64,000 nucleotides of DNA from NCBI RefSeq assembly GCF_014844135.1, contig NZ_CP041403.1, positions 1 through 64,000 on the forward strand, read 5' to 3'. Made by a program: the position numbers and the translations under genes. This stretch comes from Arcobacter sp. FWKO B. Its GTDB lineage: Bacteria; Campylobacterota; Campylobacteria; Campylobacterales; Arcobacteraceae. Of the stretch, positions 18,545-28,168 are shown one piece after another. Positions within the stretch are counted from its first letter, which is position 1, and every line of letters begins with the position of its first letter. Below the pieces are notes generated by a model. That model saw nothing but the letters and a program-made list of their open reading frames with translations, did no database searches and was not told the origin of the DNA.

Positions 18545-19599
18545 GACTCATAAAACCTTTGTAAAATATTGTATCCTGTATCTCTTTTTGCTGGATATTC
18601 ACCAATATCACTTATTAGCCTTATCATTTGTTCTTGATTCATTCTATTTGTCGCACCTGCTGCGCTTACAACATTTTCTTCCATCATAGTACTACCCAAA
18701 TCATTTGCTCCAAATAACAGAGCCATTTGACCTATGTGACTTCCTTGTGTTACCCAAGATGACTGGATATTTTGGAAGTTGTCTAGATATAATCTTGCCA
18801 CACTCAAAAGTCTTAAGTACCTATTTGATGATTGACTAGTAATGGTTGGAATTTCAACTTTTAGTTGTGTATTTGCACTTTGAAAAGACCAAAGAATAAA
18901 AGCTCTAAAACCACCAGTTTCATCTTGAAGGTTTCTTATCTTTTCCCAATGTTCAATAATTTCTTCATCTGTTTCAACGGTACCAAACATCATCGTTGCA
19001 GTTGATTTCATACCAATTTGATGAGCACTTTTATGCACTTCTATCCATCTATCGGCATCAAGTTTGTTAGGTGATATGATATCTCTAACTCTATCACTTA
19101 ATATCTCCGCACCAGCCCCAGGAATAGAACTAAGCCCTTTTTTTTGTAATCTTAAAAGAACTTCAGTGTAACTAAGCTTAGAAATTTTTGCTATATAATC
19201 TACTTCAATTGCACTAAAGCCATGAATTGTAATTTCAGGATATTTTGTACTTATATGTTCAAGTAAATCTTCATACCATTCAATTTTTAGTTTTGGATGA
19301 ACTCCACCTTGAAACAGTATTTGTGTACCACCAATTTCTATTAGTTCATCTATTTTTTTATCTATTTCATCATATGTAAGTATATATGCATCACCATCTC
19401 TACCATGTCTGTAAAAAGCACAAAATTTACAATCTACCCAGCAAACATTTGTATAGTTGATGTTTCTATCTACTATAAAAGTAGTTACTTTTTTTGGGTG
19501 AAGCTCAAGTTTTTTTGCATATGCCATTTTACCAAGCTCTAAAAGTGAACCATTTTGTATTAAATCTAATGCTTCTTTGTTTGTTAATCTCTTATTCAT
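18541..19599 (-). CDS. mqnC: Cyclic dehypoxanthinyl futalosine synthase
   Basis: MqnC is a radical SAM enzyme of the futalosine route to menaquinone. The iron-sulfur motif CWVDCKFC with FYRHGRDGDAY is typical, as are QGGVHP and GAGAEILSDRVR. The length (352) is normal. The gene lies between bamA and the M16-like gene, as in Helicobacter. It indicates respiration with menaquinone made by the alternative pathway. Confidence 0.95.
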   Translation of the reverse strand: MNKRLTNKEALDLIQNGSLLELGKMAYAKKLELHPKKVTTFIVDRNINYTNVCWVDCKFCAFYRHGRDGDAYILTYDEIDKKIDELIEIGGTQILFQGGVHPKLKIEWYEDLLEHISTKYPEITIHGFSAIEVDYIAKISKLSYTEVLLRLQKKGLSSIPGAGAEILSDRVRDIISPNKLDADRWIEVHKSAHQIGMKSTATMMFGTVETDEEIIEHWEKIRNLQDETGGFRAFILWSFQSANTQLKVEIPTITSQSSNRYLRLLSVARLYLDNFQNIQSSWVTQGSHIGQMALLFGANDLGSTMMEENVVSAAGATNRMNQEQMIRLISDIGEYPAKRDTGYNILQRFYES

Positions 19600-19639
19600 A
19601 AATACTTTAATCCTTCAACCTTAACCTTAAGACTTTATT

Positions 19640-21853
19640 TTAAAATCTTGAACCTAAAGAAAACTCAAATGATGATGTTTTATCTCCTGGTTTATCCCCA
19701 ATAGGCTGTGCAAATATAAATTGAAGAGGACCAACTGGTGAGTTCCATTCTAAAAATGCACCCGTTCCAGCTCTTTTTATATCAGTAAGTGTTCCACGAC
19801 CTATCATACCATAGTCATAAAATACACCCCATCTCATTTTTGCTTTTGGAAATAATGGGAAAGTCATTTCTAGGTTATTTGAAAACATCATATCATATGG
19901 TTTATCATATAGTCCTGGTCCAAATGCATATGATTCATAACCCCTTACACTTTCAAGTCCACCAAGGTAAAATGTTTCTCCCCTAGGTAAGAAACCTAAA
20001 TCATTCAGATAGTTTAATCTAGCTTTATATCTAAAAATTGCATCATAATCAAACTTATCATCAAATCCATAGAAATATTTGAATGTATTTTGGTTTTTGA
20101 TAAATTCTGCATCACCAGCAAGTCCAGCAACTTCAACTGATGAATAAAGTTCCATACCTTTTCTTGGTAAGAAATAATCATCTGTTGAATTATAGTTTAA
20201 ATATGGGATAACTGATACAGTTTTATAATCTAAATCTAAAGAAGGAGTGTTTTTATACTTTTCTTTTGTTGTTTCATATTTTAGGTTTGAACCAACTCTT
20301 AAATTTCTTGTTAGTTTTTTACCTGCACCGAATACTATACCATTAATTTGTCTTTTAGAATCTTCTTCGTTGTTTATAATTTCTCTTTCTCTTCTATATA
20401 CACTCGCAAGTCCACTATATTGGCTATCAAAAATAGCTGGATTATATAAAGACAATTCTAAGTCAAATCTTCTTCTTGACCATTCTGTACTAAAACCAAG
20501 ATCTTTTCCACTACCAAATATATTACTGTCATTTACAGCTGCATTAAGCATAAACCCATCATAACTACCATATCCACCACCAAGAATAAGTTGCCCTGTT
20601 GGTGCTTCGGTTACTTTTACAAGTAAATCCATTTTATCTTCAGAAACTCTTATCTGTTCAATGTTTACATCTTCAAAATGTCCAGTTCTTTTTAGTGCAT
20701 TTATAGAGTCTTTATAGTCTGTATAGTTAAATAAATCTTTTGGAGCTAAGAAAACATCTCTTCTAATAACCCTATCAAGTGTTCTAGTGTTTCCAGATAT
20801 ATATACATCATTGATATATACTTTTTGATGAGGAACTACGCTAAATACAACATCAACAGTTTTTTCTTCAGTATTTTTTCTTAAGTCATAATCAACATCC
20901 GCATATGCATATCCAAGGTCAGCTACAGAAGTTTTTATAAATTCAACATCTGATCTTAATCTTTCAATATTAAATGTTTTATCTTCTTGAAGTTTTAGAT
21001 CTTTATAAAGAGTTTGAGGATCTAAAATAGAAGCATCAAGATATATAGTAATAGAATTTACACTATATTGGATACCTTCATCAATAAAAAAGTCAAGTTT
21101 TCCATGATTTGAGTTAAAGTCTACTTTTAAAAATGGAGATTTAACTTCTGCATCAAGATAACCTTTTTGAAAGTAAAGATCTCTTATTCTATGGTGTTCA
21201 TAATCAAGGTGATCAATTCTTAGTTTACCATCATTTCTTCCAAAAAACCAAGAAAAACTCTCTTTTTGTTTGTTTGCTGTTACATCTTCAAAAGCACTTC
21301 TTTTTATATTTTGTGCTCCTTGGTAATTTACCTCATGTAGTATGATGCTATCACCTTTGTTTACTTGAAATTCAAGAGCTAAACTGTATTCATTGATTGG
21401 CTTAATATCAATTTCAACAACAGAACCAAGATATCCTTCTCTTTCAAGTTCTTCAAGTAAAGCTTTTTTAGCTTTTTCTACCCTTTGCTTCGAATAAATA
21501 CTTCCTTTTTTTATACCCATCATTGTATATAATACTTTTTTATCATCATCTCTAGTTTTGTATCCAGTGATATCAATTTTAGCAATTGATGGCTTTTCTT
21601 TAAAACTAAGAGTAACTACACCATTGTCTTCATAAACCAAAATATCATCAAAATATCCAAATTGAAAGAATTTTTTTAATGTGTTATCAATTTTTGTAAT
21701 ATCGATGTTGTCTCCGACTTTGAAATCAATTGTTTCAAAAGCAATTTTTTCAGAAACTCTGGCTAAGTTTTCAAATTTTATCTCTTTTATTTGTGTAGCA
21801 CTCACAGAAGATGCTAGTATAAATGGTAGTAATATTTTTGAAGTCTTATTCAC
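19640..21853 (-). CDS. bamA: Outer membrane protein assembly factor BamA
   Basis: A signal peptide is followed by five POTRA domains (to about residue 400) and a C-terminal Omp85 barrel. The barrel has the conserved FYLGGLESVRGYE segment containing VRGY and ends in phenylalanine (EFSLGSRF), as outer membrane insertion signals require. At 737 residues it is of normal size. It is the central pore of the BAM complex. Divergent from tyrA. Confidence 0.96.
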   Translation of the reverse strand: MNKTSKILLPFILASSVSATQIKEIKFENLARVSEKIAFETIDFKVGDNIDITKIDNTLKKFFQFGYFDDILVYEDNGVVTLSFKEKPSIAKIDITGYKTRDDDKKVLYTMMGIKKGSIYSKQRVEKAKKALLEELEREGYLGSVVEIDIKPINEYSLALEFQVNKGDSIILHEVNYQGAQNIKRSAFEDVTANKQKESFSWFFGRNDGKLRIDHLDYEHHRIRDLYFQKGYLDAEVKSPFLKVDFNSNHGKLDFFIDEGIQYSVNSITIYLDASILDPQTLYKDLKLQEDKTFNIERLRSDVEFIKTSVADLGYAYADVDYDLRKNTEEKTVDVVFSVVPHQKVYINDVYISGNTRTLDRVIRRDVFLAPKDLFNYTDYKDSINALKRTGHFEDVNIEQIRVSEDKMDLLVKVTEAPTGQLILGGGYGSYDGFMLNAAVNDSNIFGSGKDLGFSTEWSRRRFDLELSLYNPAIFDSQYSGLASVYRREREIINNEEDSKRQINGIVFGAGKKLTRNLRVGSNLKYETTKEKYKNTPSLDLDYKTVSVIPYLNYNSTDDYFLPRKGMELYSSVEVAGLAGDAEFIKNQNTFKYFYGFDDKFDYDAIFRYKARLNYLNDLGFLPRGETFYLGGLESVRGYESYAFGPGLYDKPYDMMFSNNLEMTFPLFPKAKMRWGVFYDYGMIGRGTLTDIKRAGTGAFLEWNSPVGPLQFIFAQPIGDKPGDKTSSFEFSLGSRF

Positions 21854-21906
21854 GGTTAGCCTTTTACTAAATTTTAAACAAGAGTCTACCTAAAGTTAGT
21901 TTAAAG

Positions 21907-21912
21907 TATAAT
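21907..21912 (+). promoter_or_regulatory. Candidate -10 box for tyrA
   Basis: A TATAAT lies 39 bases before the tyrA ATG in the 97-base gap from bamA. Promoters in this phylum often rely on the -10 box with a poorly conserved -35 region. Confidence 0.4.
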
Positions 21913-21950
21913 TACAAATAAGATAAATGTAATAATCTAAAAGGTAAAAA

Positions 21951-22781
21951 ATGACTATAGGAATTGTTGGTATAGGGCTAATGGGTGGTTCATTTGCCAA
22001 AGCATTAAAAAAATATAAATTAGCTAGTAAAATATTAGGTTATGATCACAACAAAGAACACCAAAAAACTGCACTTGAACTTAATTTAGTAGATGAAATT
22101 TGCGATTTGAATACTTTAAAACAATGTGATATGATAGTGCTTTGCATCCCTGTTGATGGGATAATAGCATTTTCAAAAGAGTTAGTTGAGATATCAAAAA
22201 ATACGACAATAGTCGATTTTGGAAGTACAAAAGAGTTAATATTAAAAAATATACCGACACAAATAAGGGAAAACTTTGTAGCAGCTCATCCAATGACTGG
22301 GACAGAAAAATTTGGACCAAGTGCAGCAATAGATGGGCTTTATGAAGATAAAATTGTAGTTTTATGTGATGTATGTGATAATAGCTCATACCATCTTGAA
22401 AAAGTCACAAATATTTTCAAATCAATTGGTATGAGAATCATTCAAATGGATGCCAAAGAGCATGACATACACGCTTGTTACATGAGTCATCTTCCTCACG
22501 CTGTATCATATGCTCTAGCAAAAACAGTAATGTCTCATGAAAATCCAAATGCAATTATTACTTTAGCAGCTGGTGGATTTAGAGATATGAGTCGGATTGC
22601 AAAAAGTTCACCAAATATGTGGTGTGATATTTTTAGACAAAATAGAACCAATTTGCTAGATGCACTCAATATTTATGAATCAAAACTTGCCATGCTTAAA
22701 GAGATGCTTCAAAATGAAGACTATGATGGCATACATAAGTATATGGCAAAGGCCAATACTTTGCATGACATATTAAAATAG
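21951..22781 (+). CDS. tyrA: Prephenate dehydrogenase
   Basis: An N-terminal Rossmann fold (GIVGIGLMGGSFA) binds NAD. The motifs VDFGSTK, AAHPMTGTEKFG and ACYMSHLPH of the TyrA catalytic domain follow. The enzyme oxidatively decarboxylates prephenate in tyrosine synthesis. It is a stand-alone enzyme of 276 residues, with no chorismate mutase fusion. The ribosome binding site AAAAGG lies six bases before the ATG. Confidence 0.94.
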   Translation: MTIGIVGIGLMGGSFAKALKKYKLASKILGYDHNKEHQKTALELNLVDEICDLNTLKQCDMIVLCIPVDGIIAFSKELVEISKNTTIVDFGSTKELILKNIPTQIRENFVAAHPMTGTEKFGPSAAIDGLYEDKIVVLCDVCDNSSYHLEKVTNIFKSIGMRIIQMDAKEHDIHACYMSHLPHAVSYALAKTVMSHENPNAIITLAAGGFRDMSRIAKSSPNMWCDIFRQNRTNLLDALNIYESKLAMLKEMLQNEDYDGIHKYMAKANTLHDILK

Positions 22782-22802
22782 GTAAAATCTAATATCCACT
22801 AT

Positions 22803-23411
22803 TCACGACTCACTTTTTTGTGCGATAGCACAAAAAATAGGGTAGTGTTCTTTTGCTATGTAAACATTTTCGTAAAATATTATTTCAAATCCATTTTCTT
22901 CTAAAGTAGAGGTTAGTTTGTCTTTGTCAAATCCAAAATGCTCCACTCCCTCTAGATTTTCACCGTGAAAAGTGCCATCTTCTTTGTCTAGGTCACTTAT
23001 TGCTAGATAACCACCATCTTTTAGTGCGATATTAGCTTTTGATATGAAATCGGTTGTATCTTTTATATGGTGTAATGTCATAGATGTGACGATGAGATTA
23101 AAACTATTTTGTGGCAAGTGGTTGTCGTTAATATTGTGTTTTTCACATTTTACACTATCAAGATTGTAATCTTTTATTTTTTGGTTGTAAACTTCAAGCA
23201 TACCATCACTAAAATCCATCCCTGTGATGCTTCTTACATCATCCACAAAGCCAAAAGAGACAAGCCCAGTGCCACATCCATAGTCAAGTAAATCAAAGTT
23301 TTTAATATTTGGTATTTTTTCTTTTATTGTTTTTATAAAAGTTTGTGCAATATCAACTCTTGTACTTTTTTTATCCCAAGTGTGAGCTAGTAAATCAAAT
23401 TTATTTGCCAT
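22803..23411 (-). CDS. Class I SAM-dependent methyltransferase
   Basis: This 202-residue protein shows the class I motifs LDYGCGTGLVSF, GMDFSDGML, the substrate-side VTSMTLHHI and the post-motif DGGYLAISDLD. The substrate cannot be read from the sequence; a small molecule is more likely than RNA because no RNA-binding domain is present. It is convergent with tyrA and divergent from the pgeF-type gene. Confidence 0.88.
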   Translation of the reverse strand: MANKFDLLAHTWDKKSTRVDIAQTFIKTIKEKIPNIKNFDLLDYGCGTGLVSFGFVDDVRSITGMDFSDGMLEVYNQKIKDYNLDSVKCEKHNINDNHLPQNSFNLIVTSMTLHHIKDTTDFISKANIALKDGGYLAISDLDKEDGTFHGENLEGVEHFGFDKDKLTSTLEENGFEIIFYENVYIAKEHYPIFCAIAQKSES

Positions 23412-23470
23412 AATTTCTATATCCTAATATATTTTTTGGTATTATAACTAAAAATTTATTAGGCATTTTT

Positions 23471-24163
23471 ATGTATATAAACTTAGGGCAAAATATTAAG
23501 GCTTTTTATACTACCATAGATGATGGTAATATGGCTTATTATACCACTGATGATAAGCAAAGTGTTGATAACAATAGAACAAAAATAGCATTAAAATATG
23601 ATATTAGTTTGGATAGATTAAAATATATGAATCAAGTTCATGGTAATCATATCCAAGTGGTTGATACCTTATCTCCAAGTATGATATTGGAGTGTGATGG
23701 GATTATAACCAATGAAACAAATCTCCCTTTGATGGTGCAAGTTGCTGATTGTATAGGGATTATGTTTTATGATGGCGTAATTGGTGTGATAGGGATTGCC
23801 CATGCTGGACGAAATGGGACTTTTTTGGATATATCTTCACAAATGGTAGCTAAAATGGTAGATACTTTTGGCTCAAACCCAAAAGATATTAAGGTAAATC
23901 TTAGTCCAAGCATACAAAAGTGTTGCTATGAAGTAGATGCAAAAATGGCAGAGTTTGTGAAGTCAAATTTTGGTAGTGAATTTGTAAATGGAAGATTGAT
24001 AGACCTTCAAGGGATTAATAAAATGCAACTTATAAAACGAGGTATAAAAGAAGAAAATATCACCATATCAAAGATTTGCACAAAATGTTCAAATGAGCCG
24101 TATTTTTCATATAGGAATGATTCTGGTTGTGGGAGATTTGCAGGGGTTATAGTTAATAGTTAA
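23471..24163 (+). CDS. pgeF: PgeF/YfiH family purine nucleoside phosphorylase or peptidoglycan editing factor
   Basis: The 230-residue protein has the family's metal-site motifs: MNQVHGNHI, QVADCIGIMFYD, GIAHAGRNGT and SPSIQKCCYEV, with a C-terminal CTKCSNEPYFSYRND. The family was long called polyphenol oxidase or laccase-like. It is now linked to purine nucleoside phosphorolysis and to preventing mis-incorporation in peptidoglycan precursors. Confidence 0.9.
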   Translation: MYINLGQNIKAFYTTIDDGNMAYYTTDDKQSVDNNRTKIALKYDISLDRLKYMNQVHGNHIQVVDTLSPSMILECDGIITNETNLPLMVQVADCIGIMFYDGVIGVIGIAHAGRNGTFLDISSQMVAKMVDTFGSNPKDIKVNLSPSIQKCCYEVDAKMAEFVKSNFGSEFVNGRLIDLQGINKMQLIKRGIKEENITISKICTKCSNEPYFSYRNDSGCGRFAGVIVNS

Positions 24164-24259
24164 TGCTTAGTAGGTGTTAGGTTTTATTATTTACAACTTA
24201 TAACCTATAATTCACAAAAAAGACAAGCCCAGATGAATCTGGGGTTCCAAGGAGGGGAA

Positions 24260-25555
24260 ATGACAAATAAAATAGTAGCTAGTGAGGATTTGAAATATAT
24301 TTGGCATCCTTGTACTCAGATGAAAGATCATGAAAATATACCGCTTATTCCTATCAAAAAAGCAAACGGAATATATATTGAAGATTTTGAAGGTAATGTT
24401 TATCTTGATGGTATAAGTAGCTGGTGGGTAAATAATCTAGGTCATTGTAATCCTTGTATTACAAAAAAAATCAAAAAACAACTTGATACACTAGAGCATG
24501 TTATATTTGCTGGATTTACTCACAAAAGTGCAGTACAATTATCCAAAAAACTTGTAGAGATTACTCCTCAAGGGCTAAATAAGGTTTTTTATGCAGATAA
24601 TGGCTCAAGTGGTATTGAAGTGGCTTTAAAACTGAGCTATCACTATTTCAAAAATATTGATGAAAATAGACCATATTTTGTATCACTCAAAAATTCTTAT
24701 CACGGGGAAACCCTAGGGGCTTTGGCTATAAGCGATACAGGACTTTATAAAGATGTATATAGTGATATTTTGATAACTTCCTTGCATGTACAAAACCCAC
24801 AAGATCAAAGTGAAGATGAAGCATTAAAAGCTGTAAATGATTTGGAAGTTTTATTGGAAGCTAGACATAAAGAAATATGTGCTTTTATAGTAGAGCCACT
24901 AGTACAATGTGCTGGTGGGATGAATATGTATCATCCATTGTATTTACAAAAAGCAAAAGAGCTTTGTGAGAAATATGGGATATTTTTTATAGCTGATGAA
25001 ATAGCTGTTGGTTTTGGTAGAACTGGCAAGCTTTTTGCGTGTGAAAGTGCTAATATAAGTCCAGATATTATGCTTCTAAGCAAAGGTTTGACAGGAGGCT
25101 ATTTGCCTCTTTGTGCTGTGATGATTAGTGATAAGATTTATGACGCTTTTTATTGTGATTATAGTAGCGGTAAGAATTTCTTACATTCACATAGCTATAC
25201 AGGAAATCCACTATGCTGCACCGCAGCACTTGCAACTATCAAATACCTTGAAAAATTTGATATTATTGCGAAAAACCAAAGAAAAATAAAACAAATTTCA
25301 AAAGAATTAAAAAGATTTGAAAAGCTCTCCAATGTAAAAGAGATAAGACAAACTGGCATGATTGCAGCTATTGAGCTGCAAGGCTATGAGCCAAACGATA
25401 GAATAGGGCTTAAAATCAATCAATATTGCCTAAAAAAAGGGCTTTTTATAAGACCACTGGGAAATGTAGTTTATTTTATGCCACCGTTTATTATCAAAAA
25501 AGATGAGATTAGATGGGCGTTGGATGTTGTTTATGAGGCGATTAATAGTGATTAG
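24260..25555 (+). CDS. bioA: Adenosylmethionine-8-amino-7-oxononanoate aminotransferase (BioA)
   Basis: BioA is a PLP enzyme of biotin synthesis using SAM as amino donor. IWHPCTQMKDHE at the N-terminus, DGISSWWVNNLGH and LLSKGLTGGYLPL (lysine for PLP) are characteristic. I take the ATG at 24260 because GGAGGGG lies just upstream; an ATG at 24233 gives an unrelated leader. No other bio gene is adjacent. Confidence 0.94.
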   Translation: MTNKIVASEDLKYIWHPCTQMKDHENIPLIPIKKANGIYIEDFEGNVYLDGISSWWVNNLGHCNPCITKKIKKQLDTLEHVIFAGFTHKSAVQLSKKLVEITPQGLNKVFYADNGSSGIEVALKLSYHYFKNIDENRPYFVSLKNSYHGETLGALAISDTGLYKDVYSDILITSLHVQNPQDQSEDEALKAVNDLEVLLEARHKEICAFIVEPLVQCAGGMNMYHPLYLQKAKELCEKYGIFFIADEIAVGFGRTGKLFACESANISPDIMLLSKGLTGGYLPLCAVMISDKIYDAFYCDYSSGKNFLHSHSYTGNPLCCTAALATIKYLEKFDIIAKNQRKIKQISKELKRFEKLSNVKEIRQTGMIAAIELQGYEPNDRIGLKINQYCLKKGLFIRPLGNVVYFMPPFIIKKDEIRWALDVVYEAINSD

Positions 25556-25597
25556 TGATTAGGATGGTCATCTTACCAATCACAAATTACTAATCAC
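25548..25597 (+). terminator. Hairpin after bioA built from repeated GTGATTAG words
   Basis: GTGATTAGTGATT at 25548-25560 pairs with AATTACTAATCAC at 25585-25597, 12 of 13 positions. It begins inside the bioA stop region. It lacks a T run, so it may be a transcript-stabilising hairpin rather than a classic terminator. Confidence 0.4.
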
Positions 25598-25669
25598 CAA
25601 CCTCTATCACTTAAGAGTAATTTGTGTATAATAATACCCATATTTTCAATTTTTAACTAAGGAATTATT

Positions 25670-26506
25670 TTGAGTGATCAATATGTACTACTTATAGATA
25701 CAAAAGACCAAAAGGGACTTGTATATCATATATCTGAAGTTATTTTTAAACACAATCTTAATATTGAACAAAACTCTGAGTTTGTTGATGAAGAAGTTGG
25801 TAAGTTTTTTATGAGAACTGTAATTAGTGGTATTTTGGATAAAGAAAAATTTTTAAATGATATTAAAGCAGTATTGCCAATATCTGCTACTATTAAATTT
25901 ACAAAACAACAAAAGAAAAATATTGTAATCCTTGCTACTAAAGAATCCCATGTTTTAGGTGATTTACTTATCAAAAACTATGAAGAAGAGTTAAATGCAA
26001 ATGTACAAGCTGTTATTTCAAACCATGATTTACTAAAAGGGCTTGTTGAGAAGTTTGATGTTCCTTATCATACTTGTGATGCTACAAATCTTGATAGACA
26101 AGCTCATGAAGAAGAGTTGGCTAAAATTATAGATATGTATAATCCTGATATTATAGTTTTAGCTAAATATATGCGTATTTTGACACCTTGGATAGTGAGT
26201 CGCTATGAAGGAAAACTTCTTAATATTCATCACTCATTTTTACCAGCTTTTATTGGAGCAAATCCATATAAACAAGCTCATGAAAGGGGAGTTAAAATCA
26301 TAGGTGCAACAGCACATTATGTTACAAATGACCTTGATGAAGGTCCTATTATTGCTCAAGATGTAGTAAGGGTAGATCACTCTTTTTCTTGGCAAGATAT
26401 GAGAAAAGCTGGAAGAAATGTAGAAAAAGTTGTTCTCTCAACTGCTCTTGATTTGCTTCTTGAGGATAGAGTATTTGTATATAATAATAAAACGGTGATT
26501 TTGTAA
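25670..26506 (+). CDS. purU: Formyltetrahydrofolate deformylase
   Basis: PurU releases formate from 10-formyl-THF to balance one-carbon pools. An N-terminal ACT-type regulatory domain (about residues 1-85) precedes the formyl transferase-like domain. Its catalytic motif is HHSFLPAFIGANPY, followed by GATAHYVTNDLDEGPII. The length of 278 residues is standard. The start is TTG with AAGGA six bases upstream. trmL follows after two bases. Confidence 0.94.
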   Translation: MSDQYVLLIDTKDQKGLVYHISEVIFKHNLNIEQNSEFVDEEVGKFFMRTVISGILDKEKFLNDIKAVLPISATIKFTKQQKKNIVILATKESHVLGDLLIKNYEEELNANVQAVISNHDLLKGLVEKFDVPYHTCDATNLDRQAHEEELAKIIDMYNPDIIVLAKYMRILTPWIVSRYEGKLLNIHHSFLPAFIGANPYKQAHERGVKIIGATAHYVTNDLDEGPIIAQDVVRVDHSFSWQDMRKAGRNVEKVVLSTALDLLLEDRVFVYNNKTVIL

Positions 26507-26508
26507 TC

Positions 26509-26967
26509 ATGAAACATTTTAATATTGTATTACATGAGCCAAGAATCCCACAAAATACGGGAACTATAGGCAGACTTTGCTACGCTGCAAGTGCAAGCTT
26601 ACATCTTATCAAGCCTTATGGCTTTGAGATTACAGAAAAAGCCTTAAGAAGGGCAGGACTTGATTATTGGAGTGAGCTTAAAGTTTATGAATATGAAAAT
26701 ATTGAAGAGTTTTGGAAGATTCATCCACTAAATGATAGACATTTTTTTGCAACTACAAAAACAACAAACTCTTATTTTGATTTAAGCTACCAAGAAGATG
26801 ATTACTTTTATTTTGGTAGAGAAGATGCTGGTCTTCCAAAAGAGATAATTGAACTAAATGAAAAAAACAACATAAGAATACCGATGGTTGCAGAGGCAAG
26901 ATCACTTAATATTGCAAATTCTGTCTCTATTGTTTTATATGAAGCTATAAGGCAGTGTGGAGTTTAA
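26509..26967 (+). CDS. trmL: tRNA (cytidine/uridine-2'-O)-methyltransferase TrmL
   Basis: This small SPOUT methyltransferase (152 residues) has the typical start LHEPRIPQNTGTIGRLC and the knot motifs FGREDAGLP and IPMVAEARSLNIANSVSI. TrmL methylates the ribose of position 34 in tRNA-Leu. It is probably co-transcribed with purU. Confidence 0.93.
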   Translation: MKHFNIVLHEPRIPQNTGTIGRLCYAASASLHLIKPYGFEITEKALRRAGLDYWSELKVYEYENIEEFWKIHPLNDRHFFATTKTTNSYFDLSYQEDDYFYFGREDAGLPKEIIELNEKNNIRIPMVAEARSLNIANSVSIVLYEAIRQCGV

Positions 26968-26981
26968 TCCACACTTTATTT
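26954..26981 (+). terminator. Rho-independent terminator after trmL
   Basis: The stem AGTGTGGA/TCCACACT with a six-base loop is followed by TTATTT. It overlaps the trmL stop and lies at the end of the convergent OmpA-family gene. Confidence 0.7.
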
Positions 26982-27984
26982 ACTTAATATCAGTATTAGC
27001 CTCAACTCTTCTGTTTTCATATCTACCTTCAGCTGTATTATTATCAGCTATTGGTTTTGTCTCACCATAACCAACTGCATTAAGTCTTTTTGCTTCAATA
27101 CCTTCTGATATTAATGCTTCTCTTACAGCTTCTGCTCTTCTTTGTGAAAGCTTTTGATTATAAGCATCATTTCCTATAGAATCAGTATGCCCTTCAATAG
27201 TAGCATTTAATAAAGGATTCTCTTTCATTATTTTTGCAAACTCTAAAACTTTTTCTTTGTATTCTGGTTTTATATTTGATTTATCAAAATCAAAATTTAC
27301 TTGGAAGTTAAAGTTTAATGCACATCCATCTTTATCAACTTTTAGACCTTTTGGAGTATTTGGACATTTATCTAATGCATCTATTACTCCATCGCCATCA
27401 GTATCTTTTGGCTCTTCTTTTACTAGAGGTTTAGGCTCTTCTTTTGGTTCTTCTTTAACAACAACTGGTGCTGGTTTAGTTCCACCAAATTTAAAGCTCA
27501 ATCCTATGCCTATCGTTTTGTCTTTGTCTTCTGTTTCTACTTTGTATGTATATCTACCTTCAGTAAAAATATCTACAACTTCAGTTAATTTATATCTTAA
27601 ACCAACCCCAGCATTCCAAATTGTTTGAGAATTAAAGCTATTTAAACTTCTGCTAACTTTTTCATAACCACCACCTGCAAATACATAAGGTGTCAAAGTA
27701 TCTTGTTTAAAATCATAAACAGCATTTACTATGTATCTATGAATGTTTGTTGTAAGTGTTGAATTTTTATAATCAACATCATCAGCAAATTCATATCCAA
27801 CTTGCAAAGATAATGCATCTACCAATTCCCTTGATACTCTAATACCACCAGTTGCATAATCATCAACTTTACTTGAACTTTTTGTAAAACTTTTTGTTAC
27901 AACAGGCTCTATTTTGTATTCTGTAGCAACAAGAGTTGAAGTTAATGCAAAACATGCACAAGCACTTACTAATATTTTTTTCAT
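26980..27984 (-). CDS. OmpA-family outer membrane protein (CadF-like architecture)
   Basis: The signal peptide (to about residue 20) is followed by an eight-strand OmpA-type barrel to about residue 170. A Pro/Glu/Lys-rich hinge, a calcium-binding thrombospondin type 3 repeat (DTDGDGVIDALDKCP) and a C-terminal OmpA domain come next. The OmpA domain has NFDFDKSNIKPEY and the peptidoglycan-binding GHTDSIGNDAYNQKLSQRR. The plan matches Campylobacter CadF, but the same plan is common among porins. It anchors the outer membrane to peptidoglycan. Confidence 0.9.
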   Translation of the reverse strand: MKKILVSACACFALTSTLVATEYKIEPVVTKSFTKSSSKVDDYATGGIRVSRELVDALSLQVGYEFADDVDYKNSTLTTNIHRYIVNAVYDFKQDTLTPYVFAGGGYEKVSRSLNSFNSQTIWNAGVGLRYKLTEVVDIFTEGRYTYKVETEDKDKTIGIGLSFKFGGTKPAPVVVKEEPKEEPKPLVKEEPKDTDGDGVIDALDKCPNTPKGLKVDKDGCALNFNFQVNFDFDKSNIKPEYKEKVLEFAKIMKENPLLNATIEGHTDSIGNDAYNQKLSQRRAEAVREALISEGIEAKRLNAVGYGETKPIADNNTAEGRYENRRVEANTDIK

Positions 27985-28096
27985 TCATCATCCTTATTGA
28001 TATATTTTTGCAATTATATCATAATTTTGTAGACACTCATAATAAATAGAATTTTAAGTTTTTTTTTTAATATTCTTTTATGTTGAAGTTGTCAAA

Positions 28097-28117
28097 GTTG
28101 ATTGACATAGACTCAAG
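28097..28117 (+). promoter_or_regulatory. HAIR-type operator for HspR
   Basis: GTTGATT-N7-ACTCAAG matches the HspR-associated inverted repeat CTTGAGT-N7-ACTCAAG in 12 of 14 positions, with the right half perfect. It overlaps the -35 box of the cbpA-hspR promoter, so binding should block RNA polymerase and make the operon autoregulated. Confidence 0.8.
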
Positions 28118-28130
28118 TTTATGCTATAAT
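28102..28130 (+). promoter_or_regulatory. Consensus housekeeping-sigma promoter of cbpA-hspR
   Basis: TTGACA at 28102-28107 and TATAAT at 28125-28130 are separated by 17 bases, with TG at 28122-28123 giving an extended -10. A full consensus like this is rare in this phylum and fits a strong promoter held down by a repressor. Confidence 0.85.
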
Positions 28131-28168
28131 AAGACTAATATATTATAATTTTTATTTAGGAGACATAA

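Noticed and set aside
24233-24259. Upstream ATG for bioA
   Set aside because: GGAGGGG lies directly before the ATG at 24260, and the extra residues are encoded by the ribosome binding site region itself.
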